Shown here: positions 10,467 to 23,699 of the stretch, in pieces
Layout: the number at the start of each line of letters is the position of its first letter
Position numbering within the stretch: the first letter of the stretch is position 1
Origin: Antitrichia curtipendula
Lineage: Eukaryota; Streptophyta; Bryopsida; Hypnales; Leucodontaceae
Assembly: GCA_951230915.1 (NCBI GenBank)
Contig: OX579640.1
Span: forward strand, 10,994,981 to 11,058,980
Direction of reading: 5' to 3'
Length of the DNA: 64,000 nt
Notes under the pieces: model-generated
What the model saw: only the letters and a program-made list of their open reading frames with translations
Databases searched by the model: none
What the model was told of the DNA's origin: nothing
Program-made: the position numbers and the translations under genes

Positions 10467-13054
10467 TAAACATGACTAAGTCGCAAACCCTTAGACCCGT
10501 TCCCACTGCAGGCCTTAGTTTCGCTCTCGGGTGGCGAAGTAGAGATTCCATTTCATTCAATTTTGAAAAGCATCAAAACCAATTGTAGGTGCATGTAAGC
10601 TAATATTAGTCACAATTTTTTTTCATGTTTACATAGAATTAATTATCAAAATTTGAAGTTGGAATGCCATAATGCTCTGAAAGCATCTCCACTAAATGTT
10701 CACTATTGATAGAATGAAAACTTCAAACATTTATCCTACTAATCCTAGCATTAGAAGATGCTTTTAGAACAAATGCAGTTTTAGTTCACTTCAATCCATG
10801 AACTCGAACATGTGAATGCATGTAAGTATCCATGTTTAGCCTTCCTTTCAATTATGTTCCAACCTACTTTTGATTTATATTAGTTGTCCTGTTGCTATAC
10901 TCCAAATGATGTGATAAGACACAATTCACTTCTCACATAGATTCTTTACTATAATCATAAGCAAAAGACAAAGTCATCAAAATCTTGTTGAATGTTTCTA
11001 TTGTTTAGGAAAATAAATTTTAATATATGCTAAAAATAGAAAATAATGCATCCTTTTTTTGTATTCTATGCAATTTATTATATAATAAATTCAACATTTG
11101 TTTAAATAATTTTTTCTTGTTGAATATGCTTTACAACTTGGGTATTATAAAGAAGTGCAGCCAAAATTGTCACTAAAATGAAGATATTATTTTTGAGGGT
11201 GTACACCATCTAATAACTAAAGTCTATAATTGTCAATTTATGCTACACCAATGTTTTACACTTTGAAATTTTGTAACTTCTTCATATGGGCCAAATTATA
11301 ATGCATGCTAAAGTGTGTTCAAATCCTCTTTCACTAGCCAATAAGATCCAATAAAAAATAAAACTTTGTCATCAAATAGTACCTATATTTTATTGCAATT
11401 AGTGGCAATTGTAGGTGCAAAACATCTTATTTCAATGTGACAATAGCGACACCTACAATTATTGTGTATCATAGTGTAAGCTACAAGGTATCCGCATCTA
11501 AAATAGACGATTTTTTTTCAATTCACAAACAATATGATATCACAACATTAGCAGGTGAAAGCATATGTGAATGAGAATTTGTATATTTGGTGTGAATATA
11601 CTACAAATTTACAAAGTTGAGGTCGTAGAGACAAATTCAACATCTTTGAAGTACAAAATGCTTCAACTCTCATTGGTTGCTTCAAATATTTCTTCAACTT
11701 CATTTGTTCATTTTGAAAACTATTGTTGAACTTGCGTAAATGCTTTGTCATAGTTTGAGTTAATGAATGGTTGTGAAGAACTTTATTCTAGTCAGTGGCA
11801 AACGGCTGGTGTTGCAAAAGTGAGGATGAGGATACCTTAGTAATTATTAGTATTAATTATTAATTATTAAAATCACAACGTGCTTCAAGAGTAATCCCAA
11901 ATTAGACACCCGGCACGGGTTGGCCAGGAACACTGAGAATTTCCAAAGTTGTTACCCCATTATTACCAATCCCCCCGATCAACGGCTTCGATTGAATATC
12001 CGATTCATGAACTTCCATCATTCACCCGCGACCTACGGTCGGAATAATTTCTCCAGTTGCCGACTTCCGGTCACAACCCCAACCTTCGTCCCTCGTAGCT
12101 CCTCTGCGACGCAACAATCCTTTCTTCCGTTTGCCGATTTGCACTCTGTGGGCGCCGATCGGCCTCTCAGATCGCCCCGACGCGCATCGCCGTCTCATTC
12201 TCATTCCAATAACTAGTTCCTTCTGCTTTTACGACACCGCAACAGTTTCTCTGCGCAGTTTCTTTCGTTTAGAACGAAGGCTGTGACCTAGCGAACGATT
12301 TGCGCTTCATTCCAGATCTCATCTCGGAAAGGTGAGGCGCTTTCGTGTCGAGGTTGAGCTCCGGGGAGGAGGATCATCTCCTGGGGTTTTATCCGGGTGG
12401 AGGGGGATGTGTTGACTTTTTCCCAGATTCGTGTGTTTTTGTGAATTTTTTTCCATCTTTCCAGGGTTTTGTATTTTTTGGAATTCGGTAGCGTGCGAGT
12501 TTGTGATGCTGCTGAATGGAAGCACCGACGGTAGCGCTTCTATCTAGGTCCATAGTGTCTTCGTTAACAGTCCCTTCATTAACGCTTATTTTGGGCCAGA
12601 GTTATCTGTCTGTCTTTTTCTACTTCTGAGACTATGGAATTTGGCAAGAATTTGGATTGGGAAAGTGATTTGGATTTTTTTTCATGGATGTACGTTCTCA
12701 GGACTGTATTCTCAAACTTATTTAATGACACTCAATCTGTAATTTGCATATTCCCTTTATATGAGCAGAATCTCTCAGCGTTGTGTACAGATTGATTGGA
12801 CAATTTTCATTTACCAAGTTGTGAATTCTTGTGGGGATGTATTTCAAATCTCATTTGTTCCCGAAGGCAGTGTCATTAGAGCGCGTTAAGCATACCTATC
12901 AATTTAAAATTCAACTACTGTAATGATAAGTAATATGAAGGGAAATATTTTCGTGGGTTTTGGTGTGGTTAGTGGAAAGTCGGAAAGAGCTGAGTGATTG
13001 GCGGATTCGGCAGGGCGTGGATCTGCGCGAGGAATAGCCGGGGCGGCGATTGGG
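10467..13054. other. Divergent intergenic region and 5' leader of transporter gene
   Basis: From 10550 to 11900 the DNA is AT-rich without recognised genes. From about 11950 to 12331 it becomes GC-richer and probably contains the promoter and first noncoding exon of the transporter gene. A good donor (AAAG, then GTGAGG) at about 12331 and an acceptor near 12971 suggest a roughly 640-base intron in the 5' untranslated region. Confidence 0.5.
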
Positions 13055-16000
13055 ATGGGGTGGCGCTACAAGGCTGGATTAGTTTTGATCAGTTCCGTCG
13101 TTCTGATATGGGTCACCTCAGCTGAGGTTACACAGGTTTGTTTGTTGGTCACACTCCTCTTTCGTCAGTTGAGACTGCTGAGTTTTTTCTAAGAACAGGT
13201 CAAAATTATGATTCAGGTTGTCCCCTGCATCCTCTCATCTACGGAAGACCGTTGCAAATTCTCTCTTACAATGTGTTGAAAGCATTGTCACGCACTCTCC
13301 TGAAACTGCCCTAGGATTTCTGGTAGAATAGCTGACTCTAGGTCATTTACAAAAACCAACGGTCAATGTGATTCCATGGGGGACCCTTTTCGATTTTTTG
13401 TTTATTCAATCAAAAGTAGAACGGGCTTTCCGGGCTTAATACAAACCCTAGTCTCTGTACTCCGTGGGGTTTGTGATTTATGAAGGGTCTTATGTTCTAC
13501 ATGCTAGTCCCCCCTAAAAACTCTCCTTATATCTAGCATATATACAATTCTTTTCTTTTATCAATACCACTGGTATGTCTATGTAATTGTTAGAGTACTC
13601 GATTTCTCTCTTTGTATCTCATTTGACATTCTAGGGCAAGGATTATTATGAGAAGTAATCGAGAAGCAGTTCTATTTAGTCTAAAGCTCCTAATTATACT
13701 TTCTATTGCCCAAATTGGTATTGTTGGAAATCCTCTGTTTAGGTGGTGAGATGCACTTGAGAATCATGTGAATCCCTCAGTTATCCTTTGCCAGAAGTTT
13801 TCATACTCATTTTGGCACTCTTAAGAGCTTTATTGTGATGGGATGACGGATCAAACAGAATTACACCAGAAATTTGCTAAGTGGAACTATTTGATGAGGG
13901 TATTCACAGACAGTCATTTGAGAACATGTTCAATTTCTTGTCATTAGTTGTTCGAGCGGTGGTACATTTCTGGTTTCGTTCTGGAGTAAACTGTTTTCTT
14001 TGTGGTACTAAATAAAGAAAGGTGGTATCGTGGCAGAGCATATTTGAAGCCTACAAGCATCCCTTTGTACTCACGTACTTAGGAGCTTCGTTATTAGTCA
14101 TCTACCTACCAGTGTCGTGCTTGAAGGACTATATCTACGCGTACTACCAAAGTAAACATAGGTCGAAATCCAGGAACTCAGCTGGCCAAGCCATCAAACT
14201 ATCTACCTTGCCGTTGTCGCCCGGGCGGGCAAATGGGGTGGTCAAACCGTCTTCCTTGCCGGGGTCTCCCATGCGGGTTAATGGTGTTCACAAGAGCTCC
14301 GAGGTGGACCTGGAGAAGATGATCCTGATGAAGGAGATCAACTCTCAGTCTTCTGACCCAGAGTCCGATCACCCATTTTTGCACAAGACTAGCAGTTTAG
14401 AGGAATTGAAGGACTCCATCGTTCTTACTACATGGGAAATTGCCAAGATCAGTATGATCATGGCTCCTCTGTGGCTTTTGACCGAGGTATGCAATTTTCG
14501 AATCCTCAATCTATGTATCAGAGGTGTGGATGGTCAGTCGGAATTCCCGGTAGAGGACACTACTTGCGTCACTTTAAGCATTTTATTCAATATGTAGGAG
14601 AGTGATTATTGGGAGAGCAGTCTGGAGCTGCGGAGAGATCACTTTGTGCCAAATCCGCTGAGATCTATTTTCATCACTATGTATGAACATCTTATGCAAT
14701 TTCAAGTTTGAGGTTGTAGACCACTATTAGTGACAATAGAGGACCCTATTTCCATTCAAAGATCAGCGGCCATAGACGTTTAGCCAAGTCATGCTTACAT
14801 CCCACTTGCTAGCGAAAGGTCAATCAGGTGTATGAATAGACAACTCTACCTTAAAGGTGTTGAACGTTGTGCTTGCGCAATGGATCTGAAAGACTTTGTT
14901 ACTTTCGTGATGTGCTAAAACGGGCAGTACCCCTGTGTTGTTGCAGTATTTATCAAATGCTGCGTTGGCACTTACAAGTGTGGCCAGCACAACGATTTTG
15001 TCATCAACAGCAGGACTGTTTACTCTCTTATTTGGAGTGCTTCTGGGTCAGGATTCTCTCAACCTGGCAAAGGTTGTGGCAGTTTTAGTCAGCATTACTG
15101 GGGTGGCCATGACTACTTTGGGCAAGACTTGGTCCACTAACGATACCAGTGATTCTTTGAATGAGTAAGTTGTGATCTTGTCTTAGGTGTTACTTTTCAG
15201 TACCCTTGGTTATGGCTTTACAATGACAGGTTACGATTTCTAGAGGAAGTTCTATATCTAAAATTTGAGTCCCGTCCTTTTTTAGTTGTCGATTGATATG
15301 TTTTTCTCTGAGCGCATATAGAAAGTTAGGGGTTATATATTTATTTGATGTTATGGAGCCTGCTAAAGTTATTGGTTTCTAATCCTTAATCATTTCCTTT
15401 TGCACGAACAAAGAGTAACAAGGCACTGCAGTGGTGTGTGACAGTCTTGATCAACATTCTTTGGCAGGAGATTTCCTAGGCCTTCTGTCAGCTGTAATGT
15501 ACGGTCTTTTTACAGGTATGTGTCCTGAAACCGTTCTTATCTAGCTTGAGATGAACTGTGATAGCTTGGAAAATAATTTTCGATCTAAGATTTTTTTCCC
15601 GTCAATATTTGTTTTTTGCAGTGATGTTGAAGAAGTATGGAGGAGAAGAGGGCCACGGTGTTGACATGCAAAAATTGTTTGGCTTCATTGGACTCTTCAC
15701 ACTCTTTGGCGCCTGGTGGCTAAGTAAGTATACGATAATCTACATCTTCTATATTATTGGCTTAAGATTTTCGAGGTATCGAATCCTTTGGCGCCACAGG
15801 TCTGAACCATTATTGGTGATGTATATCTTCACAGTTTCTGCATTATTTCCTTTGGACGCCTATGAAATAAAATGTCCATAATTGTTATAGTTGTGTGCCG
15901 ATGTGTAAAGCGTTTGGGATTGTTGGGTGTGTAGTTTGGCCTCTGCACTTGATGGGGCTGGAGCCTGCATTCAGTGTACCAACCTCCTTGAAAGTAGATG

Positions 16001-16646
16001 AAGTTGTTCTGGCGAATGGCTTGGTTGGGAGCGTTCTGTCAGATTATTTCTGGTAAAATTCTTCTCTCTTGTCACATTTGGCCTCAATTGCTGACATTCT
16101 TTTCTTTTTGTAGTAAGGGTTGTTTTGCAGAATACTATTGGGAGAATACTGATGAATGCACGATTACGTACCAATTGGTGAAACAACAGAGATTATCTCT
16201 GTGACTGAAAAAGTTTCTGAGATTAATTTGAGGTCTTGGTAAACATGCAGGGCCATGTCTGTTGTGTGGACGAATCCTTTGGTTGCCACACTCGGCATGT
16301 CGTTGACCATCCCACTAGCAATGTTGGCTGACATGTTAGTGCATGGACGCCACTATTCCTTCATCTACATACTTGGTTCTGCTCAGGTACGGCTTACAGC
16401 TGCTCTTCTTTGCTTCTACGATAGTGAGACTTCCAGTTAAGAACAACTTCTGCTCTTGCATCTCATGCTAGTTTGCAAGGCTTATTCACACTCTTTGAAT
16501 CACTGTTATTCTATTTCTATATATAGTAGATTGTTATGAGAACTTTCAAGAGTTATACCTCACCATTGTTTTTACTCCTGCAGGTTTTTGCAGGGTTTGT
16601 GATAGCTAATCTCACAGAACGATTCTCCCGGAAGTTGGGAGTGTAA
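13055..16646 (+). CDS. EamA/DMT-family membrane transporter, SLC35F5-like
   Basis: Eight exons join in frame: 13055-13135, 14037-14486, 14947-15164, 15445-15515, 15622-15723, 15935-16052, 16251-16386 and 16584-16646, giving 412 residues. The product is a multi-pass protein of the drug/metabolite transporter superfamily, closest in my recognition to plant proteins annotated as SLC35 family F member 5. Hydrophobic segments lie at the N-terminus (residues 6-24), in [17 protein letters not shown], around IMAPLWLL, in the long EamA core ([20 protein letters not shown]), and in [12 protein letters not shown] and [12 protein letters not shown] hydrophilic Ser/Pro loop fills residues 65-150. The signatures [23 protein letters not shown] and [12 protein letters not shown] are strongly family-like. 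The exon 4 acceptor (15444) lacks a clear pyrimidine tract but is the only one that keeps the frame. The substrate is unknown; the location is probably an endomembrane. Confidence 0.92.
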
Positions 16647-18885
16647 AGTAGTTGGATCCTATTCCAATACGATTCATTCTTTATAAAGTGCAATAAGTTC
16701 TCCTCAGACAACAATGTCTGAAAGGTGTTAATCAGGTACAGGGTTGACGTATCTCCTGTTCATATACCAACACCATTGCAGCTACCCTCGTTTTACGTAT
16801 GCAATTCAGGTGTTCTTCTCTTCCAGCCTACTGTGACGAGGAAAATCTGCAGTGTTCCCATGCCAAGGCTGCCTGCCAGCAGAGTCTCTAACTTGTGAAG
16901 AAGAGATTTTATGGCTTTTTGATAAGAGTTGATTGAGAGGTTTATGATGATTCTTCAATCTGTTTTGTATCACTAACGATATATCAGGAAGTAACATTAT
17001 TCAAGCTGTACAGTACAAACGTTCAGGTTTTTCTGAATCACTGTGTCTGGTTATGTGGCAAAGTGTGACTTGTGGATATGCAGCTCTCAGTTTTTACACA
17101 TGAGACTGTGTCGATGGATAAATTGTATCAGAGTCCTGAAATGAATAACCCACTTATTGCCACACTGGAATGAAAGTAATGTGACTGAGCTGAGCTGGAA
17201 GTGATCATTACCGTCTTGAGGAGCTGCTTCGAACACCTTTAGAAAAGAAATTTTGATTATTTTTGTGCAAAATTTTGAGCTAACCTCATGTGCGTATTCA
17301 GCTATTTTTGGCGAGTGTATTTACTACCAACCATAGGATACTCTAGAATGTTATATTGGAGGTACCAAAAAATACAAGAAGGCTAGTGCTAGCCTCCTTG
17401 CTCTCTGTAGTGAATTTCCAACTTTTGAGTCTTCCATAAAGTATGATCACTTAAAGCCAAGCAAATTTCCAGAAGCCTGCCCTGAATATTTAGACAATTA
17501 CAGATGCTCATTGCATATCATTCAAGTGAAGAACAGTGAAATTAGGGCACAGATTCTCCAAATCTACCATTGCAACTTTGACCATTTATAACCTTACCTT
17601 TGCATTGCACTTTCAAGTGCAATTTTGGGGCTTTGCTTGAGGTTTAGTAACAATTTGCCAATATTGTATGAGACTAAAAATTGAGACCTCACTAGCACAC
17701 AATATTGACTCTTGAGAATTTTTTTCATCATTCAAATGATCCTACCTTATGGGTTGCCATGTACAATGGAGAAGAGGAGTTCATACAATGGAGAAGAGTT
17801 CTCACAATTGCCAAAGACTGACATGAAAAATATCAAAACTACTCAAGTCATAATCAAGACTGACTTTAGATTGTATTCAATGCAAAGTGCAAAGAAAGGC
17901 ATCAATAATATATTGCGAACAAAACCTCAGTGGTTACATTCCAATGCAACCATTATACATGCATCACTATTTTGTAGGCCATAGTGAACATGACCTTTCT
18001 CTCATCAAATTTTTGCTCAATACTTGAACAACCTTCCAAGACACATAAAGGTAACCCCTATTTGGGGGTTGTGTAGGCTTTGGAAATTCCATGACCAATC
18101 ACAACCCTTGCACACCTAGGTGCACCAGTGAAGCACCTGCAAAAGATAGCCTCAACTGGTTCCATGTTGAACCACTTTTGCTTTTGTCGTATCCACATGC
18201 TTGAAATTGCATTAGTGCATAGGCAGAGTCGGTGAATGAAGAAAAACAACCAATAGGCTCTAGTCAAACCCACTGAACAACCAAAAAATTCCCAACACCT
18301 AGGAGATTCAGTAGGTAGACGACTTACAATTGAGAGAATGTTGCTTCATCTCCCTCATTGTATGGTTCCTTGTCCACCCTTCTCAGGATTTGACACAATA
18401 GGGGGAGTCACGATAGAGGAGTTGCCACAAGCTCTGTCCGCAAACTTGTTGAAGATAAAAGGGGTATGCAGTTGTGGGTGCAAAGTGCAAAAGGTGTCCC
18501 TATTTTGAACGGTGAGTAGGCCTTGGAATTTCAGGACCAATCACAACAATACACGCACCTTCCAAGTCCGCACCGCAAAAGACAACCTAGAAGGTCAGTG
18601 TGTGACAAGCACGCCCTTCTCCGCATCTCAGTCTCTTCAGCGAGCTTGTTGACAGGCTTGTGCGACTCCGTTCTTCGCATCTCAGTCTCTTCAGCAAGCT
18701 CGTTGACAGGCTTGTGCGACTCCGTTCTCCGCATCGCAGTCTCTTCAGCAAGCTCGTTGACAGGCTTGTGCGCTGCGTTTTGGGACAAGTACCCCGCTCC
18801 CCAAACTCGCTGAAGGTCTCGGTGACTCCATTCACGAAGCCACCTTTCTGTCTTGACACGCGCAATTGAGTATGCAACCTCTCAA
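16647..18885. other. 3' region of transporter and convergent intergenic DNA
   Basis: The first few hundred bases are probably the transporter 3' untranslated region. No gene is recognised in 17000-18600. The segment 18055-18160 resembles 18490-18590 (shared pieces include GACCAATCACAAC and GCAAAAGA), a degenerate duplication. A 54-base tandem repeat follows at 18622-18783. Confidence 0.4.
18622..18783. repeat. 54-bp tandem repeat, three copies
   Basis: The motif beginning CGCATCTCAGTCTCTTCAGC starts at 18622, 18676 and 18730, exactly 54 bases apart. Copies differ by only a few bases and the third diverges at its end. Because 54 is a multiple of three, frames stay open on both strands, but none looks like a gene. 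It sits about 100 bases beyond the stop of the S-P-K repeat gene. Confidence 0.9.
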
Positions 18886-21800
18886 TTACAGCCTCTCAAA
18901 ACCTTCCTTGAGAATGTCCTCTCCCGTCAAATTCGAATACTTCTTGTGACTCCCTTTCAAAATCCTCCTCACCAACTCTGCATCTCTCCGAGACGAGTTT
19001 CCAAAGCTGCGATCCCCAGCAAAGCTTCTCTCCCCACCATCACCATACACATCGTCATCGCTGTCCACAATCCTGCCGCTGCTCTTCACCTTGACTGCAA
19101 ATCTGCGAGGCCACGATACGAGCCGCCCCATACACGACGGCATTCCTACTCGCTCCCTGTTTCGAAAGAATCTCGACTCGGAGAAGCTCCAGCTCGTGGA
19201 TCCCCCACCACCCAGGGACGACTTGGCCTTGAAAGAATCCTCCTCGCCGTCTCGGTTTCTCCGCCACCGCCTTCGGGAGTTCATGATGGAAGGGCCTTCT
19301 TCTTCGACTTCTGCCTCGGCTTCCCAGGTCTTCGACTTCACCTTACTCGGGGGCGGGGGCGCAACAGGGGGATCCATGTCTGCTGCTTCTTGTTTCGTCT
19401 TCCGCGCATTTGGATTTGCTCGTGACTGATGATGAGGATGAGGATGATGCTTACGGTCTTGAGTTGCAGTTGCTGTTGCTGTCGCTGGGTTTATTGATTG
19501 TGAGTAAGGAATCTCCTTCACGAGGTCTGGTGCGAAGTTTACTGTGCGTCTCGGAGTTTTGTCTGTGGATAATTTGTTGACTGATGCTTTTCCCTGCAAC
19601 ACCGACCACTTGCACTGTATTAGAATTTCACATGTTATGTGGATGCTAAATGGTTTGAAGTGATGGTTCGTGAATTGATTTAGGGAGGTTTTAAGAGAGG
19701 TAACGGTGGCGAGAATACATCATGACCTACATTTTTGAAAAGTAGGAATATGGTTTGGGAATTGCGTTGATTGAGTGTGTCAGTTTTCTATCTTTAGTTC
19801 GAGCAGTTAGGGTTTGGGTGAAAATTTGCAAACCTGCATGACAATGGGGATTGCTAAAACTCTTAGTATGAATTTTGAGAAACTGCATGATAAGAGAGTT
19901 CCAACAATGGCGGAACTCTTGATATTCATAGCCCAAATTGCAAAAAGATTTCAGTGGAACTATCTAACCTGATATGTGGTTTTGTCCAAATTGGGGTTGT
20001 CCGACTGTGATCCTCCTCTCGCAGGGTTGCGAACTCGAGGTGGATTGTTGCCGTGGAGGCTGCTGGTTACATATGGCACCCATTTCTTTTCAGATGTCGC
20101 TCTCCACAAACTGTCATGCTTGATCTTGGGGCTTTCTTGCTGAGACTTGGGGCTTTCTCGCTGAGACTTGGGACTGTCATGCTTGGTCTTGGGACTTGCT
20201 TGCTTGGTCTTAAGACTGTCATGCTTGATCTTGGGACTTGCTTGCTTGGTCTTAAGACTGTCATGTTTGATCTTGGGACTTGCTTGCTGAGTCTTGGGAC
20301 TGTCATGCTTGAACTTGGGACTGTCATGGTTCGTCTTGGGACCATCGAGCTTGATCTTGGGACTGTCATGACGGGTCTTCGGACTTTTAAGCTCTTTCTT
20401 GGGACTGTCATGCTTCGTGTTAAGACTTTTAAGTTCTGTCTTGTGACTGTCACGCTTCGTCTTAAGATTACTAAGCTTGGTCTTGGGACTGTCATGCTTG
20501 GCCCTCGGACTTCCATGCTCAGTCTTTCCATCTGTCGACTCTGCCATCTCTTCGCTTGTAGGAGATTGGGTTAAGGAAGGGAACCCGATCCTGCAAACCT
20601 CCAATCCGTTAGTGGACCATGAATAGATCATAAGTATACTGCAAAATTCAAGTTTAGAATGCAGTGGAGAAGATAATAATTATACAACAACTGAAGAGTT
20701 TGTAATTTTGGAAAGCATTTTCTAGACGCAGATACACAATGTATCTCTTGGCTGCAAATGGAGTTTCTAGTCCAAATCTTGTTGGAAATCTGGACAACAT
20801 TCCTAAATCAAGTGACTTGCAAACTAAAGCGACAAATTACCAGTTTTTTCAGATACAGCACGTCAGCACCGATGCGAATGCCCTCAATTCACGAGAATAG
20901 ATTTCCTACCTTACTTGCAGACTACGCAAAGACGAAGCCTCCTCGGGCGCATGTACAATCTTCGTTGTATCTTTCCATTTGGAATCTGCAGACACGAGGA
21001 ACTCCAAATCTTCGGAGTCGTACAAAACCCCGCCATCATGTACAAGCCATGGCTCCCAGTCATTCGCTTCTTGAAACAACCCTAATTCTTGTAACGATCC
21101 TGCAACCACTCTCTCATCCTCATCTACTTCAGACGAGGATGAGGATGAGGACGAGGATGCAGATGTTACCCCCATGTCCTTGCCAACGCTATATGTGAAA
21201 GCTGGAAACGGCTCCTGCAACTGATGCCTGAACTTGGCATGCATGGGTGACTCCAAGTCGGAAGACTCGTCCTTGTACAAGTACGTGAAATCTGATGATG
21301 TCTGTTGCTGCTTCTGATGATGCTTCTTTCCTGATGTTTCAGAGTAATCCGAGGTTTCACAGGAGATTTCGTCATGCTCCTGTGAGAGCACTGACCGAGG
21401 CGACTTCCGGAACCCATTCCTGTCAAAATTTCAACTTACATAGAATTTAGTGAATATGACATAAACCGCAGTTGAAAGAATCAAAGTTTTGGAGTTTTAA
21501 AACCCAGTACTTCAAAATTTCTTAACTTATGCATGTAGCATTGAAACAGTGTGTATGTTAGTGCATCGAAGTCCTGACACGTTTTCAAATGTTCTAATAA
21601 TGGATATCATTGAAGAACAAAAATGTCACAGGAACGGTTCCTCAACCTGATTTCTTCACGAGAGCCACCACGACTTCGGACTGGTTGGAACGAGGGGAAC
21701 ATGTTGTCATCGCTGCTCGAGATGCTCGATCGAAAAGGCTCTTGGTCGTCCGAAAACAACGATGTGGGTGAAAGGCCACATGTGAAAGAGGACGGGGATG

Positions 21801-23699
21801 GGTAGTCCTGCTCCGAATCGACTTCCACTTTGGATGGAATCACCTTGCATGGTGTGGTTGCTGCTCCTCTTCTTCTCGAACGGATATCCAAGGTTCTTAG
21901 ATTCGCAAGAGCATCCACGTGCTTCTTCAAAATCTCATCATCTCCAACGCCGTTCAAGGTTGGGAATCCATTCCTGTGAACCCACCCCAATTCCATTACT
22001 ACGTCGTGAATAGGACGCCATTAGAGGAGACTGAAAACTTTATACTTGGACTAGTCAAAGTTTTTGAAGCCTAAGTCAGAACTTCAAAACATTCGTAACT
22101 AGGACACAGCCCAGGTGCAAGACAAAACTTAGAACAGGAATGGAGCTGAGAGATCTGGAAATAGTTTCATCTTCAAACATTAGGTCTTTGTTGTCCACCA
22201 AGAAAAACTGACAACGATGTGGAATAGGGTTATTCTCTTTGGACTGGGATGAAGATCTTCCAATAGGATGGATCTCAACTCTCTTGAGCTTAGGACAATG
22301 GTTACAGGATGTTCCAATCTTCGCTCAGTTTCTTCTTCAGCCTCAATCGAAAGCAAGCCTTATGCGTACAAGGTCGACGTAATATGTATTTTGGAACATT
22401 GAATCCCCTTGAAAATGGGGACAGGTACAACACTCTCCTTTTCAATTCTAAGAGGAATAAGAATCACTCGAGCAACTTGAAAGAAGAACGGGAATGGGTT
22501 GCCTACCTTGCACTGTCCTGCTCGGCTTGAGATTCCCTCCATTTCGGCGTTTCCTCGCACTCCCACTTCCGAAACGAAAGCTCCTCTTGAACAAGATCGT
22601 CACCCTTCGGCACTGAATACCGCAAGCCCCTTTCAGGCAACTCTCGTTGCACGCCAGTCTTCGCAAGCTTTGGTTGGATCCATGAATACGTCGATTCCAA
22701 CGATGCAGCCAGCGCCTCCATCTTCTCCATCACCGGACTCGACAGCGATGGCGACAACGACGGCAGCTTCACCAGATCCGCTAGAGCTTCTTCGCCCAAC
22801 TTCGAACTTCTCGGAGGTGCAGCAATCGGTACCCCTTTGAAATCCTGCACCTCTGGTTGCTCAATCCCCAGTTCTGGCGATGAAATCGCACTCGTTGCTT
22901 CAGTTTGCGTAGATGGCAACTCTCCAGGCTCGTCATTCTCTACGCTTTCCAAATGTTGTGACATTCGTGGAAAACCCTCGTCACTATTTTCATTCGCATT
23001 CTCTGCAATTTCTTCACAAAACTCGGGCGAGACTGAGATGGAATCAATTGAGTTCGAAGCTTCGCTTGCGTCCTCGTCTTCTTCCTCTTCCTCTTCTTCC
23101 TCTTCAGTTGTCGACGATTCCAACGGATGGTGTTCCACTCGAATGGAAATTCCACCGTCAGCAAACACGCTTTCGAACGTCGACGTCCAACTATTTGTGG
23201 GAGTTTTCCTCCTGATTTGCTTGCTAGGGCTGCCAATGCAGAATGGCCACCATTCTTGCTCGGATTCCTGTCGCCCTGAGGCCAAATCTTGCTGCAACCA
23301 ATTCACGGGGGTCTCCTCGGGCACCCACGACGATCGGTGACGGGCCTTGTTCGGAGGTTTCGAAAGAAGGGGTGGTAGAGGCTCCATGTAGAGGTCGGCT
23401 GGCAAATCTTCTAGTGAAGGGCGGCGACTTGGCTTCCTGGAAATGCGTTTCAACGTCGCACCATTGTTGCTGCTGTTGCTGTTGTTGTTGTTAGCATTCT
23501 CCATCTTCGTGAGAGTCCCATTTCCATTACGATTGATCATGCGAGAACTCTGTGAGTAGCCATTGCTGTGCTCCTTCCGTTTTGCCACAGGAAGCTCCGG
23601 CGGGTAATACTTCTTCTCTAACGACAGATCCACAAGCTCCAGGTTTCCTGTGGGTCGCCTCGTTTCGAACGCCGAGTTGACAAGCCCCAGGAGGTACAT
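18886..23699 (-). CDS. Large disordered protein with S-P-K repeats, unknown function
   Basis: Five exons join in one frame on the minus strand: 22507-23699, 21647-21973, 20910-21419, 19969-20590 and 18886-19593, giving 1119 residues. I do not recognise the family. Residues 1-35 (MYLLGLVNSAFETRRPTG, then LVDLSLEKKYYPPEL) look ordered. After that come an Asn run, an acidic Glu/Asp run near residue 205, many Ser and Pro residues, and in exon 4 (residues 690-840) about 15 degenerate 8-residue units of the type KHDSPKTK. Exon 5 is basic and ends with RRILKGSHKKYSNLTGEDIL close to the stop. Exons 2, 3 and 4 all start at a phase-2 junction coding R-[NI]-G-F, suggesting exon duplication. The S-P-K units are potential proline-directed kinase sites or minor-groove binding motifs; this is inference. 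No disabling change is seen. Confidence 0.75.
20110..20510 (-). repeat. Degenerate 24-bp coding tandem repeat (S-P-K units)
   Basis: Within exon 4 of the disordered-protein gene, a roughly 24-base unit (plus-strand form near CTTGGGACTGTCATGCTTGG) recurs about 15 times with substitutions. It encodes D-S-P-K-x-K-x-x type octads. All copies keep the frame. Such arrays expand and contract easily and are likely to vary between individuals. Confidence 0.85.

Noticed and set aside
18523..18877. Frames across the 54-bp repeat on both strands
   Set aside because: They stay open only because the unit length is a multiple of three; no start context, splice sites or homology.
20053..20574. Long plus-strand frame rich in Leu-Gly-Thr repeats
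   Set aside because: It is the antisense of the S-P-K array; the 24-base periodicity keeps all frames open. Splice-consistent coding lies on the minus strand.
22837..23340. Plus-strand frame with a serine run
   Set aside because: The serine run is the antisense reading of the Glu/Asp run in exon 1 of the minus-strand gene.
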